DNA from: Gemmatimonadota bacterium
Lineage (GTDB): Bacteria > Gemmatimonadota > Gemmatimonadetes > Gemmatimonadales > GWC2-71-9
DNA: 18,593 nt
Reading direction: 5' to 3'
NCBI GenBank assembly: GCA_022573095.1
Contig: JACZUR010000011.1
Span: 1 to 18,593, forward strand
Program-made: the position numbers and the translations under genes
The notes under the pieces: model-generated
What the model was told of the DNA's origin: nothing
Database searches by the model: none
What the model saw: only the letters and a program-made list of their open reading frames with translations
In this document: in pieces, positions 1-7,357 of the stretch
How positions within the stretch are numbered: position 1 is the stretch's first letter
Layout of the letters: each line of letters begins with the position of its first letter

Positions 1-173
1 CTATAGCGGGTAGTCCGTTTCCCCTAATGATAGGTTTTGCAGCCGCTCTCGTCTCCGGCGTTTTCGCTATCCGTGTACTCGTCAGATTACTTATCAGGCA
101 ACAGTTCCATCGTTTCGCGGGCTACTGCTGGCTCCTGGGGATTGTTGTCATCAGTTGGAGTTTCTACAAGTAG
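1..173 (+). CDS. uppP: Undecaprenyl-diphosphatase C-terminal fragment (partial)
   Basis: The reading frame is open from the window edge to a TAG stop at 171-173 and gives about 56 residues. The visible part runs FPLMIGFAAALVSG, then FAIRVLV, then FAGYCWLLG, and ends in SFYK. This is the layout of the last two membrane helices of the UppP/BacA family (a GxxxAxxxG-type helix, an AIxxLL stretch, then FaxYRxxLG). UppP dephosphorylates undecaprenyl diphosphate on the outer face of the inner membrane to recycle the lipid carrier for peptidoglycan. The catalytic region lies outside the window, so activity cannot be judged. The stop codon overlaps a GTG that I take as the birA start, which suggests co-transcription. 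The family call rests on a short C-terminal pattern only. Confidence 0.68.
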   Translation, partial: IAGSPFPLMIGFAAALVSGVFAIRVLVRLLIRQQFHRFAGYCWLLGIVVISWSFYK

Positions 174-907
174 TGCCGTACGACGGAATAACGGCTGAAG
201 ATCTGGCGCGGCGTTGTGGATTGCGGCAGTGCATATGTCTCCGCCGCGTTACGAGTACGATGGATATTGTGCACGAGATGGGTGCCCAAGGAGAGTCAGA
301 AACTCTCGTTCTGGCCGATGAGCAGCTCGGTGGACGAGGCAGAATGGGCCGCAAGTGGTCTAGTCCGAAGGGCAAGGGGATTTGGATGGGGTACCTTGCG
401 AAAATGGATGAAGCACCGACTGCGGGGCTTCTTTCCTTGAGAGTCGGACTGGCCGTGATCGAGACGCTGCTTGAGCTCGACGTTAGCACGAAACTGAAGT
501 GGCCCAATGACGTCATGTTGGGTGATCGCAAGGTTGCTGGCATACTTTGCGAGGCTAAAGGGAATGATAGCTGGGATTGGATAGCCGTCGGCATTGGAAT
601 CAATGTTCACGGCCCCGTACCGGCTGACCTGCGAAGCGTCGCGGCTTCGCTTGACGAAGCAGCCAGCGACATCACAAGAGTCGCCGTGCTGGAGCGTCTG
701 GTTCCTCGGTTGATCGGCGTTTCCGGCGAAGCCAAACTGACGGTCGCGGAGAGAGCGTTGTTCGAGTCCCACGACTGGCTACGGGGGCGGCAGATTCTCG
801 AACCGGTGAAAGGGTTCGCCTCAGGTGTATCTGCTGAAGGCGGTCTACTTGTCGATACCGGGAGCAAGATGGAAAAAGTCCTGGGAGGATCGGTAGTTGC
901 GGCATAG
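173..907 (+). CDS. birA: Biotin--[acetyl-CoA-carboxylase] ligase (BirA catalytic type, no HTH)
   Basis: This enzyme activates biotin with ATP and transfers it to the biotin-carrier lysine of carboxylases. From the GTG at 173 it is 244 aa. The class signatures are present: STMD near the N-terminus, the biotinyl-AMP loop GRGRMGRKW, then KWPNDV, KVAGILCE and VGIGINV, followed by a small C-terminal domain. The N-terminal winged-helix of bifunctional E. coli BirA is absent, so this is a monofunctional group I ligase that should not repress a biotin operon. GTG 173 overlaps the uppP stop and has GGAG at 157-160 upstream. A TTG at 155 in the same frame would add six residues but has no visible ribosome site. 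Proximity to coaX, another cofactor gene, is a common bacterial arrangement. Confidence 0.93.
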   Translation: MPYDGITAEDLARRCGLRQCICLRRVTSTMDIVHEMGAQGESETLVLADEQLGGRGRMGRKWSSPKGKGIWMGYLAKMDEAPTAGLLSLRVGLAVIETLLELDVSTKLKWPNDVMLGDRKVAGILCEAKGNDSWDWIAVGIGINVHGPVPADLRSVAASLDEAASDITRVAVLERLVPRLIGVSGEAKLTVAERALFESHDWLRGRQILEPVKGFASGVSAEGGLLVDTGSKMEKVLGGSVVAA

Positions 908-1838
908 TATGCAATGGCTCGTGCGATTAGCCGCTGCGATTCTACTAATTGCCGGTGGGTGGTTTTCTGCCAACTCCGAAAGGCTCACACAGCTGTCCGG
1001 TGAGTCCATTCACATCGGTGCAGTCGGCGTGCTGGCAGGATCGCTCGTGATGGGTATGAGGATCCCCCTCGATTTCTGGTTTCCTCCCCTCCGGAAACGT
1101 TTCTCCCCTAGGATTGCAGTTGGTGTCGCGTTTGTCCTTGGCGCGCTCATAATTCTTTCGCGCTCGACCAGAATTGTGGCTGACACGTTTAGAACTAATC
1201 CGGGACACCTCGCCGTAGCGGTCCTCGGTGGAGCTATCATCGCGGTGTCGATTGGCATGGCAATGCAACGGCAGAGAGCTGCGTGGTACGGAATTGCGCT
1301 TGCCTGCGCATGGTTGCCTCTGATCACCATATATTTAGCGGAAAACAGGGTGTTCAAAGAGGGCGTCGGCGTCATAATGCTGATTCAGGTCCTCGTGTTC
1401 TTCGTTGTTACGGAATGCGGGGCCGCGCTGGTGACTTTGGAGTTGGGCTTCAGGCGGGTGCTCATAGGTAGTGCCGAGCAAGCATCGGTCGCCGTCGTCT
1501 TGGTTTCGGCGATCACGTACGGATTATGGTTGACAGTCGTGCGCCCGGCTGATGGGAGTATTTTCTCAACTATGCTAGCGGGGGCGCTGGTTGGGGCCAT
1601 TGCCGGTGCCATTTATACGCTATCTCGATCGATGTTGGTTTCCGCACTATATACGGGCGGCGCATTTGCGCTGGTTCGGGCGGTCAACTACGCTACTAGT
1701 GCGAGCGATCCCATAAGTGTGAAGATATTGCTCATGACAAACGCGCTCATTGCTGTTGGCCTTCTTGTTTTTGTGTACCGCGAGCGAGGATTTGGCATAA
1801 GCCTTGGACGAAAGGCAGGCAATGCTACTGGCAGTTGA
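897..1838 (+). CDS. Uncharacterised polytopic membrane protein
   Basis: I do not recognise a family. The product is 313 aa and almost wholly hydrophobic. About eight or nine candidate helices are separated by short basic loops such as RKRFSPR, QRQR and YRERG. The first helix (about residues 6-24) is followed by a polar stretch. The TTG at 897 is preferred because GGGAGGA at 883-889 lies 7 nt upstream. The ATG at 909 would be too far from that site. The start overlaps the end of birA by 11 nt, and the end overlaps coaX by 17 nt, so the three genes are probably translated from one message. No catalytic or binding motif is evident. A transport or integral-membrane role is possible but unsupported. 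Confidence 0.8.
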   Translation: MRHSMQWLVRLAAAILLIAGGWFSANSERLTQLSGESIHIGAVGVLAGSLVMGMRIPLDFWFPPLRKRFSPRIAVGVAFVLGALIILSRSTRIVADTFRTNPGHLAVAVLGGAIIAVSIGMAMQRQRAAWYGIALACAWLPLITIYLAENRVFKEGVGVIMLIQVLVFFVVTECGAALVTLELGFRRVLIGSAEQASVAVVLVSAITYGLWLTVVRPADGSIFSTMLAGALVGAIAGAIYTLSRSMLVSALYTGGAFALVRAVNYATSASDPISVKILLMTNALIAVGLLVFVYRERGFGISLGRKAGNATGS

Positions 1839-2601
1839 TATAGGAAATACAGAGACAACGCTTGGCCTCTTTGCGGACGACAAACTCCGCAGTCGCTGGC
1901 GCATGACGACTGCCACCGACCGTACTCCGGACGAGTGGTCGGCAATGATCACAGGATACGTGATCAACGAAGGGCACTCGACACACGAGGTGCGCGCAGC
2001 TGTCGAAGCCTCGGTGGCTCCGGTGGTGACGGCGATGCTCTCAGAGGGAGTCAATCGGGCGATTGGAGTGAATCCGGTTACCGTCTCGGCCGCAACGGAT
2101 CTTCCGGTGGTGCTGGATGTCGAGGACCCTTTGAGCGTGGGCGCCGATCGCGTCGTTAATAGTCTGGCGGCGCTGCACCTCTACCAGAGGGACACGATCG
2201 TCGTCGATTTCGGAACGGCCACGACGTTCGACTGTGTAATGGGGGATGGGCGTTTCATTGGAGGAGTGATCGCACCGGGCGTCAGGACCGCGTCAGAAGA
2301 ACTCGTAAAGAAGGCGGCCAAGCTCTTTGCTACCGAACTTGTCGAGCCGGAGAACGTGATCGGCCGGCGCACCGAGGACTGTATCCGATCGGGAATTCTC
2401 TACTCTTCCTCCGACTCAGTTGACGGAATTGTACGTCGCATCAAGGCGAGCTGGCCTGGGGAAAACGAACCCTACGTTGTAGCGACCGGTGGGATGGCAG
2501 CTGTTATCGTTCCGCTGACCACGCAAGTTGAACACGTTGAACCTGATCTCGCGCTGCACGGCTTGCTGGTGGCCGCCAAACATCTCGGGCTGGAGTGGTG
2601 A
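1822..2601 (+). CDS. coaX: Type III pantothenate kinase
   Basis: CoaX carries out the first step of coenzyme A synthesis, ATP-dependent phosphorylation of pantothenate, in the cytosol. The protein is 259 aa, normal for the family. It opens with MLLAVDIGNT, the conserved phosphate-binding start of the ASKHA fold (Asp6). GADR at residues 107-110 carries the catalytic Asp109, and DFGTATTFD follows near residue 129. GGVIAPG and the late ATGG motif are also present. The ATG at 1822 is chosen over an in-frame TTG at 1804 because the protein then begins at the conserved MLLAVDIGN, and AAAGG at 1811-1815 is well spaced. It overlaps the upstream membrane gene by 17 nt. Confidence 0.95.
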   Translation: MLLAVDIGNTETTLGLFADDKLRSRWRMTTATDRTPDEWSAMITGYVINEGHSTHEVRAAVEASVAPVVTAMLSEGVNRAIGVNPVTVSAATDLPVVLDVEDPLSVGADRVVNSLAALHLYQRDTIVVDFGTATTFDCVMGDGRFIGGVIAPGVRTASEELVKKAAKLFATELVEPENVIGRRTEDCIRSGILYSSSDSVDGIVRRIKASWPGENEPYVVATGGMAAVIVPLTTQVEHVEPDLALHGLLVAAKHLGLEW

Positions 2602-2640
2602 GGAGCGAGTAACGTCCGCAAGGTTCTAAATCCGATCACG

Positions 2641-3507
2641 ATGCCCTCCGCCGATACTAGTTCCAATCCTGTAAGATCGGATCAATCTCTTTGGTTGTTG
2701 ATCATACTGAACGCATACCTGGGTTACCTGCTGGCGGTCGGCGTTGATGGAGCGCTGTGGGGCGACTCCCGCTGGCCCGCTCACCGTGCGATCGGCATCT
2801 GGGTGCTGTTACTCGGTGGCGGAACGGCAATCGCGATTAAGGCGGTTGATCCCTCGGACCGAAGACTACTTCCGAAGCCGCTCAGACGGCCCAAACTCTC
2901 GCTGGAGATGGCAGCGGGGCTGCTCGCTGGCGGCTTCATTCTGTCGTTCACGCTGCCCTACGCATTCCGAGCGGTCTACGTGCTTGCATCCGTACTTTCG
3001 CTTCTCTTGGTCCTGATGTACGCGAATAAGCTGCGCCGGTTGCTGTGGGCGGCCTCGGCCCTGTTCCTCGGCGCCCTAACACCGCTTGCTGGATACGAAG
3101 CGGTTGGCGTGGAACTACGGCCCAATGCGGTTCTGGCTATGATCGGTTTGACGGTCCTTCTTGCAGCTATTTACCCGCTGTATTGGCACGTGAAGCCCGG
3201 AGCACACCATCCGATCTTGAGGGGGGGTGGTGTTAGAGCGGTCGTGCTCTCGGCGGTTTCTTTTTCGTTCTTGGTGATGATTACGGCGTGGACGATCAAA
3301 GCCGATGCGTTGTACGGAGGTGGGACGTCGTACGTTGGTATTGCTGCTCTTCTCGCCTCGTTCGCTGTCTGGATCGTGCAATTTGTACGGTGGTCAGGGC
3401 GACGGACCGTGGAAATTGACGACAAGACCGAAAAAAAGTTCCAGACCGACATGCTTCAGGCCCTTGTCGTAACGGATGTGGCGCTCGTTGTGGCGCTCAG
3501 CCTATGA
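2641..3507 (+). CDS. Polytopic membrane protein, possibly a diverged UbiA-like prenyltransferase
   Basis: The product is 288 aa with about nine predicted membrane helices, the size and helix count of the UbiA superfamily. After helix 2 a cytosolic-type loop carries Asp70 and Asp73 followed by a basic PKPLRRPKLS stretch. This resembles the first UbiA motif (DxxxD, then R-P-x-x-G-x-S). The second aspartate-rich loop of UbiA enzymes is not evident: the matching loop reads KPGAHHPILRGGG with no DxxxD. So either the resemblance is accidental or the enzyme is strongly diverged. No clear ribosome site precedes the ATG. The gene starts 39 nt after coaX on the same strand and precedes two other membrane genes and the kynurenine operon. 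Confidence 0.72.
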   Translation: MPSADTSSNPVRSDQSLWLLIILNAYLGYLLAVGVDGALWGDSRWPAHRAIGIWVLLLGGGTAIAIKAVDPSDRRLLPKPLRRPKLSLEMAAGLLAGGFILSFTLPYAFRAVYVLASVLSLLLVLMYANKLRRLLWAASALFLGALTPLAGYEAVGVELRPNAVLAMIGLTVLLAAIYPLYWHVKPGAHHPILRGGGVRAVVLSAVSFSFLVMITAWTIKADALYGGGTSYVGIAALLASFAVWIVQFVRWSGRRTVEIDDKTEKKFQTDMLQALVVTDVALVVALSL

Positions 3508-3592
3508 TAGGTGCGGGCTCTGTTGGGACGTTGAAAGTAACGATCTGTCACAGTAACTTGCGGCCTGACCAAAACCCCTGGGAGATGACTGA

Positions 3593-4198
3593 ATGACATC
3601 TGCAGCTGCCGTTTCCGAAGTTGAACGCTCCGATGCCGGTACCCTCGTAATCGGTGGGCTCAAGCTGGGTGTTATCACGACGGTGGGAGTCGTGATCTTT
3701 GCCTTGGCGTCGCGGTCCATGGGCGGAATCGCTGAAACGGTGGTTCAGTCGATCCTCATAATTGCCGGCGGTTTGGTGTTCAGCATTATGCCGGCGTTAA
3801 CTGTGAGGTGCAGAAGCATTGACGGCGTTGGGTGGGCGATGCTAATGGGGTTGATGGGCGCGCTATTCTTTACGGTGTTCGATGTTATCGCGCTGCGCCC
3901 GCTCGATATATACCACTGGACCTGGGATGAGATCGGCGGGGGCAGCGGATTCTGGTACATTCCGATCTGGTGGATGGGCGCCGCGGTGTTAGCGGCGCTC
4001 GGTGGAATGATCGTTGTGGGTGACCCGGAAAGGCCACTACAATTGACGGCTGCGCGAGTCGTTGGCTTCGGACTCGTCGCCTTTGGCGTCATAGCCGTGT
4101 CGGGTGTTCTGCCAGCAAATTCAGCGGTAATGGCGCTTGCGATCTCGCTTGGGCTGGCTGCGGACGCGGCGGCCACGATGATCCTGAAGAAGGGGTGA
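3593..4198 (+). CDS. Uncharacterised membrane protein, ~200 aa
   Basis: I recognise no family. The 201-aa product has a soluble N-terminus of about 20 residues and then about six hydrophobic segments. A conspicuous aromatic loop near the middle reads DIYHWTWDE and continues to WYIPIWWMG. The ATG at 3593 is supported by GGAG at 3581-3584 with 8 nt spacing. It ends with an overlap of the next reading frame (GTGA at 4195-4198), so the two products are probably coupled and may form one complex. It sits 85 nt after the UbiA-like gene and just upstream of the tryptophan-catabolic genes. A role in uptake of a pathway substrate is conceivable but only positional. Confidence 0.75.
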   Translation: MTSAAAVSEVERSDAGTLVIGGLKLGVITTVGVVIFALASRSMGGIAETVVQSILIIAGGLVFSIMPALTVRCRSIDGVGWAMLMGLMGALFFTVFDVIALRPLDIYHWTWDEIGGGSGFWYIPIWWMGAAVLAALGGMIVVGDPERPLQLTAARVVGFGLVAFGVIAVSGVLPANSAVMALAISLGLAADAAATMILKKG

Positions 4199-4497
4199 CC
4201 GCGCTACGACGCCGTCTCGTTGTGACTCTGGGCTGGCTGCTCATGCCGATAGCAGCGTGGGCAACCGCTTTTTTTGTTTCCTGGATCGCTGCGCTGGTAG
4301 GCGCCGGCCAGGAATCGGCTTTAGTGGGATTCTATCTGACCGTTGGCGGGGCAGTGTTGGGTGGCGTGACCGGCGCGGTCTTGTGGATCTATGCTCTACG
4401 CAAAATGACTAGGGGAAGCGGCGCAACTGAGGAATCGGCGACCGGGCTTGCCACACACGACGCGCAGAGTGAAGATTTCGACACACGTGTTTCCTAA
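4195..4497 (+). CDS. Small membrane protein coupled to the preceding gene
   Basis: The product is 100 aa. It has a short basic N-terminus (LRRRL) and two or three hydrophobic helices (about residues 8-35 and 42-66). A polar, acidic C-terminal tail of about 30 residues is likely cytosolic. The GTG start lies inside the upstream stop as GTGA, preceded by a GA-rich stretch, so translation probably depends on the 201-aa gene. The gene ends 22 nt before the dioxygenase gene with no terminator between, which suggests read-through into the kynurenine operon. No family is recognised. It could be a subunit or chaperone of the upstream membrane protein. Confidence 0.68.
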   Translation: MTALRRRLVVTLGWLLMPIAAWATAFFVSWIAALVGAGQESALVGFYLTVGGAVLGGVTGAVLWIYALRKMTRGSGATEESATGLATHDAQSEDFDTRVS

Positions 4498-4519
4498 ACT
4501 TCCGGCAGGGAGGAAATAG

Positions 4520-5041
4520 ATGTCGCAACTTGCCGCGTTCAATCTAAGAGGATGGATCGACGAACACAGGGAACTGCTGAAGCCACCGGTCGGGAACAAG
4601 ATGGTATGGCAGGATTCAGAGATTCTCGTAATGATCGTCGGTGGACCCAATCAGCGCAAAGACTATCACATCGAGGACGGTGAGGAGTTCTTCTACCAGA
4701 TCGAGGGTGACATAACCCTCCGCATTATGGAAGATGGCAAACCCCGGGACATTGACATCAAGGAAGGAGACATCTTCCTGCTGCCGGCCGGTATTCCTCA
4801 TTCGCCCCAGCGCCCAGCCAATACGGTCGGTATGGTGATCGAACGGCAGCGTAAGGAAGGAGAACTGGACCACCTGCGCTGGTACTGTGAGGGGTGTGGT
4901 GAGATCCTTCATGATGCGTTCTTTCAGCTGGTTGATCTCGGCAAACAGCTGAAGCCCGTCATCGAAGAGTTCTACGCTAGCGAGGAATTACGTACTTGCG
5001 ACAGCTGTAAGGCGGTGATGGAAGTCCCGGCGGCCAAGTAG
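4520..5041 (+). CDS. nbaC: 3-hydroxyanthranilate 3,4-dioxygenase
   Basis: This non-haem Fe(II) cupin enzyme opens the ring of 3-hydroxyanthranilate to 2-amino-3-carboxymuconate 6-semialdehyde (ACMS). The 173-aa length fits the bacterial type. Iron ligands are His50, Glu56 and His94. Substrate-binding residues are Arg46, Arg98 and Glu108, which line up with Arg47, Arg99 and Glu110 of the Cupriavidus enzyme. A C-terminal rubredoxin-like metal site is intact: CxxC at Cys123/Cys126 and at Cys160/Cys163. The start has an excellent AGGGAGGA at 4507-4514. The gene is the first of six pathway genes and is followed 8 nt later by the enzyme that uses its unstable product. No substitution in key residues was seen. 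Confidence 0.97.
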   Translation: MSQLAAFNLRGWIDEHRELLKPPVGNKMVWQDSEILVMIVGGPNQRKDYHIEDGEEFFYQIEGDITLRIMEDGKPRDIDIKEGDIFLLPAGIPHSPQRPANTVGMVIERQRKEGELDHLRWYCEGCGEILHDAFFQLVDLGKQLKPVIEEFYASEELRTCDSCKAVMEVPAAK

Positions 5042-5049
5042 CCGCGCGC

Positions 5050-6072
5050 GTGGTAAAAGTACCTCGCATCGATATCCACACTCACATACTCCCGGAGACG
5101 TGGCCCGATCTCAAAGAACGCTACGGCTACGGTGGCTTTGTAAGCTTGCACCATGGCGACGGCTGCAATGCTACAATGGCTATCGACGGAAAGCCGTTCC
5201 GTGAGATAAGCGACAACTGTTGGTCACCGGAGCGTCGCATCGAAGATTGTGAAGTTTCGGGCGTGTCGCTACAGGTACTTTCGACCGTGCCCGTCATGTT
5301 CAGCTACTGGGCCAAGCCGGCGGATGCGCTGGACCTGTCCAAGATTCTAAATGATCACATTTCGGAAGTTGTCAACCAGTATCCGGATCGTTTCCTCGGT
5401 CTGGGCACGCTTCCGATGCAGGCTCCCGATCTGGCGGCAAGAGAACTGGAAAGATGCAAGTCGCTTGGGCTAGCCGGGGTCGAAATCGGTACGCACGTAA
5501 ACGACTGGAATCTGAATGCGCCCGAGGTGTTCACGGTTTTCCAGGCGGCCGCCGATATGGATCAGGCGGTCTTCGTGCATCCGTGGGACATGATGGGTCA
5601 GGAGAGGATGCCACAATATTGGTTGCCGTGGTTGGTTGGTATGCCTGCTGAGGCCAGCCTTGCGATCGGTTCCATGATCTTTGGCGGTGTGTTTGAGCGG
5701 CTGCCGGATCTAAGGGTTTGCTTTGCGCACGGCGGAGGCGCATTTCCCATGACGGTAGGGCGGTTTGCCCGTGGTTTTGAAGCCCGTCCCGACCTGTGCG
5801 CAGTGGACAACGATGTCGACCCGCGTTCGTACTTGGGGAAATTTTCCGTCGATTCACTGGTGCACGATGCCGGGGCGCTCAAGTACCTGCTGAACGTCAT
5901 GGGTGAGAACCGGGTCGTGTTCGGTTCTGATTATCCTTTTCCGTTGGGTGAGGAGTCGCCGGGACATCTGCTTGACTCGATGCCCGATCTAAGCGATGCG
6001 GTGCGCCGCAAGATCAGCCACGATAACGCTGTCGAGTTCCTCGGTCTGGACCCACTATCACACGCTGGGTGA
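5050..6072 (+). CDS. nbaD: 2-amino-3-carboxymuconate-6-semialdehyde decarboxylase (ACMSD)
   Basis: ACMSD is a zinc amidohydrolase-superfamily decarboxylase. It converts ACMS to 2-aminomuconate 6-semialdehyde and so prevents spontaneous cyclisation to quinolinate. The 340-aa product has the HxH pair His10/His12 in RIDIHTHILP, His177 in FVHPWD, His227 in FAHGGGAFP and Asp294 in FGSDYPFPLGE. These match the metal ligands and catalytic residues known for the Pseudomonas enzyme almost position for position. The GTG at 5050 is the only start near the conserved N-terminus. The gene lies 8 nt after the dioxygenase, so the unstable intermediate can be consumed by a co-expressed enzyme. Its presence, with no nadC in view, marks this as a catabolic rather than an NAD-making pathway. 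Confidence 0.97.
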   Translation: MVKVPRIDIHTHILPETWPDLKERYGYGGFVSLHHGDGCNATMAIDGKPFREISDNCWSPERRIEDCEVSGVSLQVLSTVPVMFSYWAKPADALDLSKILNDHISEVVNQYPDRFLGLGTLPMQAPDLAARELERCKSLGLAGVEIGTHVNDWNLNAPEVFTVFQAAADMDQAVFVHPWDMMGQERMPQYWLPWLVGMPAEASLAIGSMIFGGVFERLPDLRVCFAHGGGAFPMTVGRFARGFEARPDLCAVDNDVDPRSYLGKFSVDSLVHDAGALKYLLNVMGENRVVFGSDYPFPLGEESPGHLLDSMPDLSDAVRRKISHDNAVEFLGLDPLSHAG

Positions 6073-6079
6073 TCAGTTG

Positions 6080-7357
6080 GTGAACCCCTCCACATTCAGT
6101 CTCGACGAATCTTCAGCGCTGGAGCGGGACAGATGTGACGTGCTCGCCTCCTTCCGGTCGCGGTTTGCGATTCCGCAGCGAGACGGTAGAGAAGTTGCGT
6201 ATTTTGCAGGCAATTCGCTTGGTCTGATGCCCCACTCGGCAAGGGAGAACGTGGAGCGCGAGTTGGAGGAGTGGAAAACGCTGGCGCTCGATGCTCACTT
6301 CGACGCGGAGTATCCCTGGTATTCGTATCACGAAATATTCCGCGAGTCGGGTGCGCGTCTCGTGGGGGCGAAGTCGGGCGAGGTCGTAATGATGAACGGC
6401 CTCACGGTGAATCTGAACCTGATGCTGATCTCATTTTACCGGCCGAAACCCGATCGATACAAGATCGTCACCGAGCCGAACTGTTTTCCATCTGATCTCT
6501 ACGCGCTTCAGGCGCAAGTGAGGAATCACGGTTTCAATCCGGCCGACGCGATAATCACCCTTCCGGTATCAAACGGTGAGTACTTGGTGCAAATGGAGGA
6601 TGCGCTCGCGTATATAGAGGAACACGGGAGGGAGACTGCGCTTGTGCACATCGGTGGAGTCGATTACTTCACGGGCCAGTTGTTCGACATCGCAGCTATT
6701 ACACGCGTCGCACATGAGAGAGGTTGCGTGGTGGGTGTCGATCTTGCACACGCTGCCGGTAATGTTCCGCTCCGGATGCACGACTGGGGCGTCGACTATG
6801 CTGTGTGGTGTTCCTATAAGTATCTCAACAGCGGACCTGGTTCGATTGCGGGATGTTTCGTGCATGAACGTCATGGCAAGGACGCTTCGCTGCCTCGCTT
6901 GGCGGGATGGTGGGGTAACGATCCCGACACTCGATTCGAAATGGACACGACCCGCGACTTCGTTCCGCGTGATGGAGCCGAAGGTTGGCAGGTCAGTAAC
7001 CCACCGATTTTTGCGATGGCGCCGCTCAAGGGCTCGCTGAAAATATTCGACGAGGCCGGCATAGATGCCCTCCGAAAGAAATCCGTCGAACTCACGGGCT
7101 ATCTCGAGTTCGTGGTGAAGGAATACGCCGGCGATGCAATAGAGCTGATCACGCCCTCCGACCCGGAACAGCGCGGATGCCAGCTGTCACTGCGCGCGAG
7201 GGAACGACCCAGGGAATTCCTGGATGTGCTTTCCGCCGCGGGAATCGTTCCCGATTTCAGGCCGCCCGATGTCATCAGGGCGGCGCCCGTGCCGCTGTAC
7301 AACACGTTTCACGACGTTTGGAGATTCGGGCAGGCGCTGAAGAGAGCAGTGGGTTGA
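6080..7357 (+). CDS. kynU: Kynureninase
   Basis: Kynureninase is a PLP enzyme of fold type I. It cleaves 3-hydroxykynurenine (or kynurenine) to 3-hydroxyanthranilate (or anthranilate) and alanine. The product is 425 aa, normal for the family. FAGNSLGLMP near residue 42 is the conserved N-terminal motif. Asp221 and His224 lie in VDLAHAAGN, and the Schiff-base lysine is Lys247 in SYKYLNSGPG. WWGND follows and contacts the cofactor or substrate. The open frame extends back into ACMSD, but homology starts near GTG 6080 (or TTG 6077), 8 nt after the ACMSD stop. The last base of its stop is the first base of the kmo ATG (TGATG), showing translational coupling. Confidence 0.96.
   Translation: MNPSTFSLDESSALERDRCDVLASFRSRFAIPQRDGREVAYFAGNSLGLMPHSARENVERELEEWKTLALDAHFDAEYPWYSYHEIFRESGARLVGAKSGEVVMMNGLTVNLNLMLISFYRPKPDRYKIVTEPNCFPSDLYALQAQVRNHGFNPADAIITLPVSNGEYLVQMEDALAYIEEHGRETALVHIGGVDYFTGQLFDIAAITRVAHERGCVVGVDLAHAAGNVPLRMHDWGVDYAVWCSYKYLNSGPGSIAGCFVHERHGKDASLPRLAGWWGNDPDTRFEMDTTRDFVPRDGAEGWQVSNPPIFAMAPLKGSLKIFDEAGIDALRKKSVELTGYLEFVVKEYAGDAIELITPSDPEQRGCQLSLRARERPREFLDVLSAAGIVPDFRPPDVIRAAPVPLYNTFHDVWRFGQALKRAVG

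Noticed and set aside
3531..3559. Promoter upstream of the 201-aa membrane gene (TTGAAA, 17 nt, TAACTT)
   Set aside because: The -10 box matches only three of six bases; too weak to list.
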